A stretch of DNA of 20,384 nt from a virus: positions 1 to 20,384 of the IMG/VR virus record IMGVR_UViG_3300047994_000059; one strand, given 5' to 3'. Below the pieces are notes generated by a model, which was not told the DNA's origin, did no database searches, and saw only the letters and a program-made list of their open reading frames with translations. The position numbers were made by a program, and so were the translations under genes. This document shows positions 7,735-14,882 of this stretch, one piece after another (position 1 is the stretch's first letter; each line of letters begins with the position of its first letter).

Positions 7735-8402
7735 AGCATTCCTACCTTCATTAAGTTTGGTTTTTTGATTCTACCAAAAAATCCCACTGCATCAGTTTTT
7801 AGATTCTTTGGATCATTGAAGCCGTCATAACCCTTTGGAAGAGTCGAGTGGTCGGTTGTCTCGTTAGGGCTCAATGGATTATTAACAGTTGTCAAAACTC
7901 TTTCCTTGCGAACTTTTTCAAGTTCTTGCAGGAATCCGGTATTATACTTCTCACCGTATGCTTCAGCCTCTGCACCAGGTACTTCTTCATAATCACTACC
8001 GAGACGTGTCTTATATTTTGCTTTATATTCCGGAGAATTTCTATCAAGGTACAAATCTGTTTCAATTTGTCTTGGATCATTTTCGGAATAGACAGCAAGC
8101 TGTGCTGGGGAAATACCCATACTGTTGCATAGATATGTTCTTAGAAAATCAAGTGAACCAGGATATCCAAGTGTTAGATCACAAATAAAAACAGGTGTAT
8201 TTTTGATATTAGGAAAATCAAGTGGACTTTCCTGAATTGGTGTTTTTCTAAAAGATGATGCTTTCTTTAAGTCATACTTCTTTAGAGAAGCTTCAAGACT
8301 ATCAATCATTGAATCTGTCATTTCGTTCACAGCAAATTTTAGAACATACTTATATTCTGTCTTTGTTTCTGCAACATAACCTGAAAATGTTTTCTCTGCC
8401 AT
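7731..8402 (-). CDS. Conserved-looking phage protein of unknown function, first gene of the terminase large-subunit operon
   Basis: 223 residues when started at the ATG at 8402. I prefer this to the longer frame opening at 8468, because CGGAG lies about 7 nt upstream of 8402 and a GATAAATA promoter motif lies at 8430-8423, within what would otherwise be coding sequence. The N-terminus (KTFSGYVAETKTEYKYVLKF) looks like a beta-rich domain. Then come NTPVFICDLTLGYPGSLDFL and a Tyr/Glu/Lys-rich helical part, with a C-terminus ending FFGRIKKPNLMKVGML. No catalytic motif is seen. The late-promoter motif and the ATGA link to the next gene and on to gp17 suggest a virion or packaging-related role; this is inference. 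Confidence 0.72.
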   Translation of the reverse strand: MAEKTFSGYVAETKTEYKYVLKFAVNEMTDSMIDSLEASLKKYDLKKASSFRKTPIQESPLDFPNIKNTPVFICDLTLGYPGSLDFLRTYLCNSMGISPAQLAVYSENDPRQIETDLYLDRNSPEYKAKYKTRLGSDYEEVPGAEAEAYGEKYNTGFLQELEKVRKERVLTTVNNPLSPNETTDHSTLPKGYDGFNDPKNLKTDAVGFFGRIKKPNLMKVGML

Positions 8403-8422
8403 ATATAACTCCGGTGATATGC

Positions 8423-8430
8423 TATTTATC
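8423..8430 (-). promoter_or_regulatory. Late promoter motif GATAAATA for the gene-223/gene-278/gp17 operon
   Basis: TGATAAATA on the minus strand supplies the TGA stop of the ParB-like gene and the promoter motif at once. Initiation near 8417 leaves a leader of about 15 nt holding the CGGAG ribosome binding site. Confidence 0.6.
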
Positions 8431-8809
8431 ACTGTGTCTTCAATAAACTGTCGACATCGATAAACCATACCTGTGGATCTATATTTTTAGATTGAAGGTA
8501 TGCTATTCTTGTATTCCCACCCAATAAATCATTAGATCCATTTATTTTGATAACAATTGGTAGTTCTATATTACCGTTCTCGAATGATGCCTTTGCTCTT
8601 TTTACTTTTTCTGGATCTAATCCAGATAATTCGTTATCCATATTAGACACATTACCTAAAGAACTCAATCTAACTTTTTTCCCATTTTTTGAAATATCTA
8701 ACCAAAAATATTCACCTTTTTCTTCTAATTCGGGATATCTTTTTGCTTCTTCCCACTCATGCCTAAAATTCGGCATGATGTATTTCATTTTAACTTCTAA
8801 AAGTTTCAT
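8429..8809 (-). CDS. ParB/sulfiredoxin-like domain protein
   Basis: 126 residues. The C-terminal half follows the ParB/Srx pattern: LSGLDPEKVKRAKAS (helix), then ELPIVIKINGSNDLLGGNTR with the nucleotide-binding-type loop GGNTR at 97-101, a following helix IAYLQSKNI and strand VWFIDVD. In ParB the matching loop binds CTP, and in sulfiredoxin it carries the active Cys; here Asn stands at that position, so redox repair is unlikely. The first 60 residues (HEWEEAKRYPELEEKGEYFW) are not recognised. The ATG overlaps the gp16 TGA, with no strong ribosome binding site, so it is probably coupled to gp16. A DNA-binding or nuclease role in packaging is possible but unproven. Confidence 0.7.
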   Translation of the reverse strand: MKLLEVKMKYIMPNFRHEWEEAKRYPELEEKGEYFWLDISKNGKKVRLSSLGNVSNMDNELSGLDPEKVKRAKASFENGNIELPIVIKINGSNDLLGGNTRIAYLQSKNIDPQVWFIDVDSLLKTQ

Positions 8810-9312
8810 TTGTCAGACTTTTCTGATTTGCTAGACACAATATATTTTAGGAGCTCGTTTCTGTCAAATTCTCCGGCGCCGGCATTTTTTCTATCACTAT
8901 TTCCTTGGTCTAAATCAATTTGTTCTGCTCTTACTTTCTTTAGCTGAAGTTCTATCATCTTAAGTTTTCTTTCTGCTTTTGCATTTTTAGCATCGAGTGC
9001 AGTTTTCAACATCTGGCCGGCCACTTCATAGATCTTACCTGCATGCATATCTGGTACATTTCCTCCAAGTGCAATAAGATCTTCAAAAGTCTTTACGGCT
9101 TTAGATGCAATACTGTCCATTTCGGAGTCATGAGTTTCAAGACCTACAACTGTAGGTAAAGCAAAGTCTACTTTTTCAGCAGTAGTTAAAGAAGAATAAA
9201 TTTCTTTAGCTTCTAACATTAATTCTTCTTTCGATCGTGTCGGTTCTTCAATTTCCTGCTCTACTACGGTAGGTGGAAGATTAAAAAAATCTTCCATTGG
9301 TTTTGTCTTCAT
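8806..9312 (-). CDS. gp16: Small terminase subunit, gp16-like
   Basis: 168 residues, near T4 gp16 (164). The small subunit forms a ring that regulates gp17 and selects DNA for packaging. The centre has DMHAGKIYEVAGQMLKTAL (about residues 90-110) and a long helical stretch AKAERKLKMIELQLKK, matching the coiled central domain of T4-like gp16 proteins; both ends look flexible. I start at the ATG at 9312, joined to the upstream TGA as TGATG and with AGGA about 8 nt upstream, rather than at the in-frame TTG at 9315. The assignment rests on length, helical pattern and location upstream of gp17, since small terminases are poorly conserved. Confidence 0.72.
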   Translation of the reverse strand: MKTKPMEDFFNLPPTVVEQEIEEPTRSKEELMLEAKEIYSSLTTAEKVDFALPTVVGLETHDSEMDSIASKAVKTFEDLIALGGNVPDMHAGKIYEVAGQMLKTALDAKNAKAERKLKMIELQLKKVRAEQIDLDQGNSDRKNAGAGEFDRNELLKYIVSSKSEKSDK

Positions 9313-9560
9313 CAAGTTTTCCTTTTATTTCTATGATACCTGACCAAAGTCGAAAAAGAATCTACGATATCGGAAAATCCAGAATCGTTAATGTTATATT
9401 TACTCATAATTGTCGAAGATATTTCTAAGAGAGAATTAAATTCATCATCTGTTAACATAATATTATTATCTATTACCGAATTTACCATAGATATAAATTC
9501 ATTTCGCTCGTGTTCGAGATATCTGGTTGTAATACTAATTGTTATCTCGATTAGTCTCAT
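9312..9560 (-). CDS. Small hypothetical protein upstream of gp16
   Basis: 82 residues, mostly helical and mildly acidic, with a basic end (RYHRNKRKT). It includes DDEFNSLLEISSTIMSKYNI and is not recognised. It overlaps the preceding small gene by 26 nt and ends in a TGATG junction with gp16, so it is most likely translated as part of that operon. Ribosome binding is weak (AGAGCGG about 6 nt before the ATG). The overlaps on both sides support its reality more than the sequence itself. Confidence 0.55.
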   Translation of the reverse strand: MRLIEITISITTRYLEHERNEFISMVNSVIDNNIMLTDDEFNSLLEISSTIMSKYNINDSGFSDIVDSFSTLVRYHRNKRKT

Positions 9561-9693
9561 GCCGCTCTATTGCACCTTTTAGTATTCTATTCATCTCTTT
9601 AAGACATTCGAGCTGGCCTTCGATTTTTTCCTGATGAGTTAAATCAATAGATTCGTCAACTTGATCTTTCTGCTTGTCATCTTTTTCAGTCAT
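9535..9693 (-). CDS. Small acidic hypothetical protein
   Basis: 52 residues, highly charged and helical (EGQLECLKEMNRILKGAIER), possibly a coiled coil. I choose the ATG at 9693, which overlaps the TGA of the HNH gene as ATGA. The frame is open to an ATG at 9771, but that would overlap the HNH gene by 82 nt. Before the HNH gene entered, this was probably the next gene after gp4. Function unknown. Confidence 0.5.
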   Translation of the reverse strand: MTEKDDKQKDQVDESIDLTHQEKIEGQLECLKEMNRILKGAIERHETNRDNN

Positions 9694-10364
9694 ATCATAA
9701 GCCCCGATAATTTCATATGCATAATTTTTTCTTGTTTTTCTGTATCGGTCGATAATCTTAAAAATGTCCATCCTTTATAAGATTTTTTCTTTCCTTTACA
9801 CAGATCCGACACATATTCGAGTATTAAATTATATTGTTTGCATTCGTTAAGTAGTGGCCCGAACTGGATTTCATCTCCATTGGGTGATTTTAGCCATGCA
9901 TAAATTGTTCTACTTGTAGTTTTCATTATACCCGTCTGTGAACGAGAACACTTCGATTTGGATTCCTCTTTATGTGATTTACCCAGCATACCTGTTGATG
10001 TTTTGCGACCTATTAAAGACTTTCTTCGTTTATTGTTGGATTCCTCTGTTTGTGTTCGACCTGTCCTGGCTATTATATTTTTTCTCTTAATCCATCCAAA
10101 CATTTTATTATTTCTGATATTATTTTTCGACATGCATAGTGCGCTAAGAGCATACACTAATTTGCTTTCATCTGTATATATTTTTACCAATAGCTGATGT
10201 GCTACAAAATGCTCCTCTGGCGTCAATTCTACCAAGTTTATTTTAGAATTAGATCCACCTACGCATTTAGGTATAATATGATGCTTTTCTTTACATCCAA
10301 CAATTTGCCTATTTCTTGCCCTATCAATTAACTTGTCGTAGTGATGTTTATAATCCATTACCAT
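9690..10364 (-). CDS. HNH homing endonuclease with NUMOD3 repeats
   Basis: 224 residues. The N-terminus holds a clear HNH fold: EKHHIIPKCVGGSN (H28, H29), INLVELTPEEH (N43, H52) and a final His in FVAHQ (H56). NUMOD3-type DNA-binding repeats follow (RTQTEESNNKRRKSLIG, GKSHKEESKSKCSRSQTG). The last part (IYAWLKSPNGDEI, then a Trp/Phe-rich end) resembles the small recognition domain found at the C-terminus of such enzymes. It lies between gp4 and the gp16 operon. AGGG lies about 7 nt before the ATG at 10364, and a second ATG follows at 10358. A GATAAATA motif lies just upstream, so the element may have settled between a native late promoter and its operon. Confidence 0.9.
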   Translation of the reverse strand: MVMDYKHHYDKLIDRARNRQIVGCKEKHHIIPKCVGGSNSKINLVELTPEEHFVAHQLLVKIYTDESKLVYALSALCMSKNNIRNNKMFGWIKRKNIIARTGRTQTEESNNKRRKSLIGRKTSTGMLGKSHKEESKSKCSRSQTGIMKTTSRTIYAWLKSPNGDEIQFGPLLNECKQYNLILEYVSDLCKGKKKSYKGWTFLRLSTDTEKQEKIMHMKLSGLMI

Positions 10365-10384
10365 ATACCCTAAAAGTCATATAG

Positions 10385-10392
10385 TATTTATC
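10385..10392 (-). promoter_or_regulatory. Late promoter motif GATAAATA between gp4 and the HNH gene
   Basis: GATAAATA on the minus strand contains the TAA stop of gp4. Initiation would fall near 10379, about 15 nt before the HNH start. It probably once served the gp16 operon directly. Confidence 0.58.
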
Positions 10393-10825
10393 CTTTACGC
10401 TTCGGATTGTTAAATATATTCGATTCGGTCATTACGCGAAATTGCATTCCATGATGTTTAGCAAATGCTTGTGCAGCACTCCATTTAAAGGTATTTAATG
10501 CAACGGCCGCCTTGGCGCGCTGACTCTTTGCCTGTTCTAAAAATGTCTCCTTGGCGGGTTTTACTTCAATAATCTCAGTTTTTTCTTTACCTGCTGCATC
10601 ACAATATGTTACCAAAAAATCAGGTATATATACGGTGTATTTACCGGTAAAAGGATTCTGATATGGAATCTTCAAGGACTCGCTTGCCCATCGAATAATA
10701 TTTGGGTTGGTATCAAACATTACCATTACCTTTTTTTCCCATGATGAACGAAAAATTACAGGATAAGTCCCGACATATTTGTCAGGATTGATAGGTTTAT
10801 ACTGCCCCTGAACATAAGATTTCAT
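10388..10825 (-). CDS. gp4: Head completion nuclease-fold protein, gp4-like
   Basis: 145 residues, close to T4 gp4 (150). T4 gp4 (also known as gp50) acts after packaging to make filled heads competent for tail joining. The sequence has the family's opening QGQYKPINPDKYVGTYP, then IFRSSWEKKVM (E30), VYIPDFLVTY (D69) and IIEVKPAKE (E87-x-K89), the E/D/ExK layout of the PD-(D/E)XK or TnsA-like nuclease fold. The ATG overlaps the TGA of the kinase-like gene. GGAT about 11 nt upstream is a weak ribosome site, so translational coupling is likely. Confidence 0.87.
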   Translation of the reverse strand: MKSYVQGQYKPINPDKYVGTYPVIFRSSWEKKVMVMFDTNPNIIRWASESLKIPYQNPFTGKYTVYIPDFLVTYCDAAGKEKTEIIEVKPAKETFLEQAKSQRAKAAVALNTFKWSAAQAFAKHHGMQFRVMTESNIFNNPKRKG

Positions 10826-11523
10826 GCAAATGGATCCAATATAACTAAATGCGGTCTGTTATTTGTTACTCTCCACATTAGATTTCCTACATGTAAGTCT
10901 AAAATAAAATGATGCCTGTCGAGTAATAAGCTTATTATACCTATTATATTTGATAAATTTTTATCTTTAATTTCCGAAACATCATCATGAGTAATTGCAA
11001 GTTCTAATTTATTTTTAATTGCGTCGGCTATATATTCCGGTTTACATGATCTTAGATCTTTAATATCATCGGGATTTTTTAGAAGGAACATATTAGAATA
11101 TAAAGACATCATTAAATCGTAATTTGATATTATTTTTTCAGATGTAAATGATGTCAATTTTTCTAGATCAACTCTATAATATTCTTTTTTTGAGGGGTCT
11201 TGGCGAATAATCAAATTATGTATTACAGGAAAATATGGATTTTTATTTCCTTTTTCGGATAATTTATAAGCAGTTTTTAGCCATACCATGTATCCATCGT
11301 CATTTGCCGGGGAATCGACTGCCATAAAATTATTTAGTCGACCTGCTTGACCAATTTTTGTTATTTCATTTTGTCTTTTTGGAGATTCTATATCATAGGC
11401 CGTACCAAATTCGCCTTTGCCTATCTTGGACAAATTAGTTCCTCCAATTATTCTATTCCTATAATCAGCAACTGACATTTTTGATGATTTGGGTGTAAAA
11501 TCAATAATTTCGGATAATTTCAT
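10822..11523 (-). CDS. Small kinase-fold protein (possible protein kinase-like or pseudokinase)
   Basis: 233 residues. Residues 34-44 read IGKGEFGTAYD, a textbook glycine-rich ATP loop (GxGxFG), and EITKIG gives a candidate ATP-binding Lys (K56) in the next strand. Near the end, FILDLHVGNLMWR (D209, H211, N214) matches the catalytic loop (DxHxGN) of APH-like kinases, and LVILDPFA (D230) takes the place of the DFG motif. The protein stops three residues after that Asp, so the activation segment and the rest of a C-lobe are missing. Similar short proteins occur in other phages and are usually unannotated; whether it transfers phosphate is unknown. It sits between a structural gene and gp4, with ATGA coupling to gp4. 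AAGG lies about 11 nt before the ATG. Confidence 0.7.
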   Translation of the reverse strand: MKLSEIIDFTPKSSKMSVADYRNRIIGGTNLSKIGKGEFGTAYDIESPKRQNEITKIGQAGRLNNFMAVDSPANDDGYMVWLKTAYKLSEKGNKNPYFPVIHNLIIRQDPSKKEYYRVDLEKLTSFTSEKIISNYDLMMSLYSNMFLLKNPDDIKDLRSCKPEYIADAIKNKLELAITHDDVSEIKDKNLSNIIGIISLLLDRHHFILDLHVGNLMWRVTNNRPHLVILDPFA

Positions 11524-11524
11524 T

Positions 11525-11998
11525 TTAGGCCTTTATTTCCCTGGCCTGAAGGCTATAAGCATTATCTGTAGTTGTTGCAATACCGACCTGATTACCTGTA
11601 TCTCGAAACACGTTAAACATTCTATAAGCATCTTCGGTAAACAATATTTGTCCATTAGTGTTTACCTGCTCTAATAAAGAAGGTACAGATATTCCTAATG
11701 CTGCTGCCATATCAATAGCTAATCCTGTCATTGTATCTGCATAAAGTAATCCTACTCCTCTCGACAGAAAATAACATCTGGTAGAGTCATATGTAGAAGC
11801 ATTATAGCTACCCGAAACACCTCCACCTAAATCAGATTGCGAAATGTTACCCGGATCAGGAAAAACTGTAGTTCCACTCGAGTATTTGTAAGTGTTTACT
11901 GTATCACTTCCATTAGATGTTACAGTACGTTGTACTCCGAGATAGGTAAGCATCTGCGAACTAAAACGACCAATAGATGAAATATTAGAATTAGCCAC
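11525..11998 (-). CDS. Hypothetical protein, probably virion component (GTG start)
   Basis: 157 residues, not recognised. The N-terminal half is rich in Ser, Gly, Thr and Asn (SNGSDTVNTYKYSSGTT); the rest has helical stretches (LLYADTMTGLAIDMAAALG) and FTEDAYRMFNVFRDTG. The start is GTG at 11998, supported by a near-perfect Shine-Dalgarno AGGAGG about 6 nt upstream, the strongest in the window, which implies high expression. The start overlaps the previous gene by 8 nt. Composition and position right after a tube-fold gene suggest a structural role. Confidence 0.72.
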   Translation of the reverse strand: MANSNISSIGRFSSQMLTYLGVQRTVTSNGSDTVNTYKYSSGTTVFPDPGNISQSDLGGGVSGSYNASTYDSTRCYFLSRGVGLLYADTMTGLAIDMAAALGISVPSLLEQVNTNGQILFTEDAYRMFNVFRDTGNQVGIATTTDNAYSLQAREIKA

Positions 11999-13253
11999 CG
12001 TTACCTCCTATTCTATTTACATCTTTATATTGCGTAGTATTCGGTGTTGCTGTTGATGCTAATGGACGTACCTGTATTTGCGCAGGAGCGGTAGAATAAT
12101 AAGGTTTAGGATTTATATTTGATAGACCATTAAGTACACTTGAGTCTACTCTTCTTACTGCATTCGATAATGCCGCGCCGGTTACAGATCCGATGGTATT
12201 TTGTACGTTTTTGCCGATCCCTTGTAATATTGGATTATCGGACTGTAACAATGGATTGTTAGATTCAATAAAATCATTTAGTGTTGCAGTAAATGCTAAT
12301 GATGGAAGTTCAAGAAAATCACCATGCTTAAATGGATCTAAACTTGAACTATTGTTTGATTCAGTTCCACCAAGTTTTAAATTTTGTATATTGTAATACG
12401 CATATTCATATTCAATAGTAAATGTTAATTCAAGAGTTTTTTCTGAAGAGCCGTAGTTTAAGACATCGTGTGTAAATGCTGAAATTCGTGGATTTACCAA
12501 TGTGACTTGATTAAATCGACCGCCGTGTACTTGAAAAATCTGTATATTTTGTATTAGATTTCTAATATTCTGTACAACAGGAAGATTAAAACCAAATATC
12601 TGATTATCCAAAGTGTTTTGTACAATATTTTGAGTGCTTTCTTTATTTCCATTTGTATTTCTGGAAGAATTTTTACCAGTAGGATTTTTACTGTTGAAGA
12701 GACTTTTTACACTAGAGGGAAGATTAGTGATACTCGGATTTAAAGATGGTGTTAGATTTTTTACCAAAGTTTCTAATGTATATGGTTTATTACTACTTTG
12801 ACTTTGTTTTGCATCATTTTTACCAGGTTCTGTTCCATCACCAAAATAATATCTATAATACATTTCCCAAAACTTTAAAGTTTTTCCATCTACAACATCG
12901 TGAAATACCATTTTTACCGGTTCAAACATGACAATTTTAGGTTGACTTATTCTTTTTCTATTATATTGATTAAGAGTATTTGTTTCAATCTTTATAGATG
13001 GCATATCTATAGATTTTACTAATGGTGGTATTTGTGTTAATTCAGAACTATTAAAATATTTAGAAATATAAGCTTTAGCTGTACTAACATTATTTAGATT
13101 GATTGCTACATAATATTCAAAAGGAAGTCTTGGTTGATTTCTATAAAGACTTTGAGAATCTTGATTGAATGTATAAGTGGCATGGCGAGAGCTTTTTTCA
13201 TAGTAAAAGCCTGCGCCAGTTAATGAAGTTACTAATGATGAGAATGATGGCAT
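11991..13253 (-). CDS. Tail tube-fold structural protein (gp19/gp54-like; possible tube initiator or baseplate protein)
   Basis: 420 residues. Two segments resemble the T4 gp19/gp54 tube family: LVKSIDMPSIKIETNTLNQ with VMFEPVKMVFHDVVDGKTLK and FWEMYYRYYFGDG (about residues 58-140), and later VTLVNPRISAFTHD, SSEKTLELTFTIEYEYAYYN (about 250-295). They are separated by a Ser/Asn/Lys-rich linker (about 145-210) and followed by a flexible C-terminus. gp54 starts tube polymerisation on the T4 baseplate; this protein may do so here or be another tube-like piece. There is almost no leader between a GATAAATA motif and the ATG, and no good Shine-Dalgarno. The exact T4 counterpart is uncertain. Confidence 0.6.
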   Translation of the reverse strand: MPSFSSLVTSLTGAGFYYEKSSRHATYTFNQDSQSLYRNQPRLPFEYYVAINLNNVSTAKAYISKYFNSSELTQIPPLVKSIDMPSIKIETNTLNQYNRKRISQPKIVMFEPVKMVFHDVVDGKTLKFWEMYYRYYFGDGTEPGKNDAKQSQSSNKPYTLETLVKNLTPSLNPSITNLPSSVKSLFNSKNPTGKNSSRNTNGNKESTQNIVQNTLDNQIFGFNLPVVQNIRNLIQNIQIFQVHGGRFNQVTLVNPRISAFTHDVLNYGSSEKTLELTFTIEYEYAYYNIQNLKLGGTESNNSSSLDPFKHGDFLELPSLAFTATLNDFIESNNPLLQSDNPILQGIGKNVQNTIGSVTGAALSNAVRRVDSSVLNGLSNINPKPYYSTAPAQIQVRPLASTATPNTTQYKDVNRIGGNGG

Positions 13254-13259
13254 ATCTAT

Positions 13260-13267
13260 TATTTATC
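13260..13267 (-). promoter_or_regulatory. GATAAATA motif immediately before the 420-residue gene
   Basis: GATAAATA on the minus strand contains the TAA stop of the endonuclease gene. If used with T4 spacing, transcription would begin at or one base before the ATG at 13253. It could therefore make a leaderless mRNA, or be chance. Confidence 0.4.
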
Positions 13268-14834
13268 TTCTAATAGAATTCCATTCCCATACATCATTAC
13301 CACAATCCCAAATTCTATCATATCCATTATTCTTCATATTTTCCCATTCGGTTAAATTTGGATCAAATATAGGTAATAATTTTTCTAATTTATGTTTTTG
13401 ATATTTTAATCTATTTTCAAATTTTGTATAATCAGATGTATAATAATAAGAAGGTGAAGTCGAATGAGAAAACTTAAATCCTAATTTCTTGTATAAATTT
13501 CCTGTAAATTTGTCCCTATGAGAATATGATGTAATTTTAGAAATATTATGTGTTTTAATAAAATTTGAAAATAATTTTGATGCAGCGCCAGTAACCGATG
13601 TATTTAATTTATTAGCAAATCTTAATAATTCATTTGTATCTTTCTTAAATCTTGACTTTCCAAAACTCATAAGTGATACGATTTCTTCATTATATATTAA
13701 TCCTAAACAAATTTTACTTGCTACATATCCCTGTAAATGATTTTTATTTAGAAATATTTTTTCTTCTTCGGTGCTTAATATTTTAATATCACAAGATCGA
13801 GCATAAATTTTATCTAATTTACCAAATTTAGATAACAATAAGGATTTTATAATTTCATTTTTATAATTCCATTCTGCGTTAGATATATGGATGAGATTTA
13901 TTCCTGCTTCTTTACATTTAATAGTTTTATCTAAATGAAATTTACTATCTTTTCCATTTAATTCGGAATGCCAGTAGGTACCATTACATTCTATTGCTAA
14001 ATTATAGTCAGGAATTAATATATCTAATTCTTTAGGCTTTAAAATATCTCTATTATTTGTTTCATATGTAATACAATTATCATCTAAGAATTTTCTTACT
14101 TCTTTTTCAAATAAAGAAATACTATTAGACCATCCTTTGGGAATAAGACCAAAATTTTTAAATCTTACACCAAGGGATGATTCAGAAATACCTATTTCAA
14201 GTGATATTTCTTTTAATGTTTTTTTATTATTTTCTTTTTCTAACCAATTTTTATCTAATAATTTATTTCTTGATTCTTCTGATATTCTATCAAATAACGG
14301 AGACCAACCTTCTATATGATTTTCTTTTTTTGTCTTTTTTATCAAATTAATTACAGTCGGATTAAAAGATGGATTTTCATAACCTGTATTATTTTTATAT
14401 GTTTCTTTTGATTTTTCTCTCGATTCTAAACTATTAAACTTTCCAGCACATTTTCTCGAACAATAAATATGCCAGTGACCATATCTACCTTCTGTAACTA
14501 AATTTTTACACTCATTATTTTTACATTTAGGCGCAGGCACATTAGCAATGTCACTTGATAAAAAAGCAACACTTTTATTTTGACATTGTCTGGAACAATA
14601 TATTCTCCATAATCCAGTAGTTTTTTTTGATACTAAATTATCACATAAATGATATTTACAAACAGGAGCATCCTCTATTCGAGGATGCTTTATCATTTTA
14701 TTACTATGATCAGAATATCTACATTCTTTACTACAGTATTTTTTTAATATTTTTGTCTTTATGTTTTTATCAACAATAATATTATTACAATCTTCTTTAT
14801 CGCACTTCTTAGATTCTACCATATAAAATTCCAT
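13263..14834 (-). CDS. VSR-like (EDxHD-type) homing endonuclease with three zinc-binding modules
   Basis: 523 residues, very rich in Lys, Asn and Ile and clearly more AT-rich than the tail genes around it. Three modules of CX4C ... YCSxxC lie in tandem: C11/C16 with C34/C38, C59/C64 with C80/C84, and C104/C109 with C125/C129. A helix-turn-helix follows (LKEISLEIGISESSLG, about 207-222). The nuclease core reads PKELDILIPDYNLAIECNG (E269, D271, D276, E282), TYWHSE (H289), a further His (H300) and LIHISNAEW, like VSR-fold homing endonucleases of the I-Bth0305I (EDxHD) type. The C-terminal part (SKITSYSHRDKFTGNLYKK) looks acetyltransferase-like. It separates gp19 from the next tail gene. The start may be the ATG at 14834 or 14822; neither has a good ribosome site. 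Confidence 0.82.
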   Translation of the reverse strand: MEFYMVESKKCDKEDCNNIIVDKNIKTKILKKYCSKECRYSDHSNKMIKHPRIEDAPVCKYHLCDNLVSKKTTGLWRIYCSRQCQNKSVAFLSSDIANVPAPKCKNNECKNLVTEGRYGHWHIYCSRKCAGKFNSLESREKSKETYKNNTGYENPSFNPTVINLIKKTKKENHIEGWSPLFDRISEESRNKLLDKNWLEKENNKKTLKEISLEIGISESSLGVRFKNFGLIPKGWSNSISLFEKEVRKFLDDNCITYETNNRDILKPKELDILIPDYNLAIECNGTYWHSELNGKDSKFHLDKTIKCKEAGINLIHISNAEWNYKNEIIKSLLLSKFGKLDKIYARSCDIKILSTEEEKIFLNKNHLQGYVASKICLGLIYNEEIVSLMSFGKSRFKKDTNELLRFANKLNTSVTGAASKLFSNFIKTHNISKITSYSHRDKFTGNLYKKLGFKFSHSTSPSYYYTSDYTKFENRLKYQKHKLEKLLPIFDPNLTEWENMKNNGYDRIWDCGNDVWEWNSIRR

Positions 14835-14882
14835 GAACGAAAAACTTTATACAATAAATAAAAAAGATTGTCAAGAAAATTT

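Noticed and set aside
8403-8468. Longer frame of the gene ending at 7731, starting at 8468
   Set aside because: The extra 22 codons cover a GATAAATA promoter motif and the CGGAG ribosome site and overlap the ParB-like gene; the ATG at 8402 is better supported.
9313-9315. TTG start for gp16
   Set aside because: The next codon is ATG at 9312 in a TGATG junction with well-placed AGGA; the TTG is not needed.
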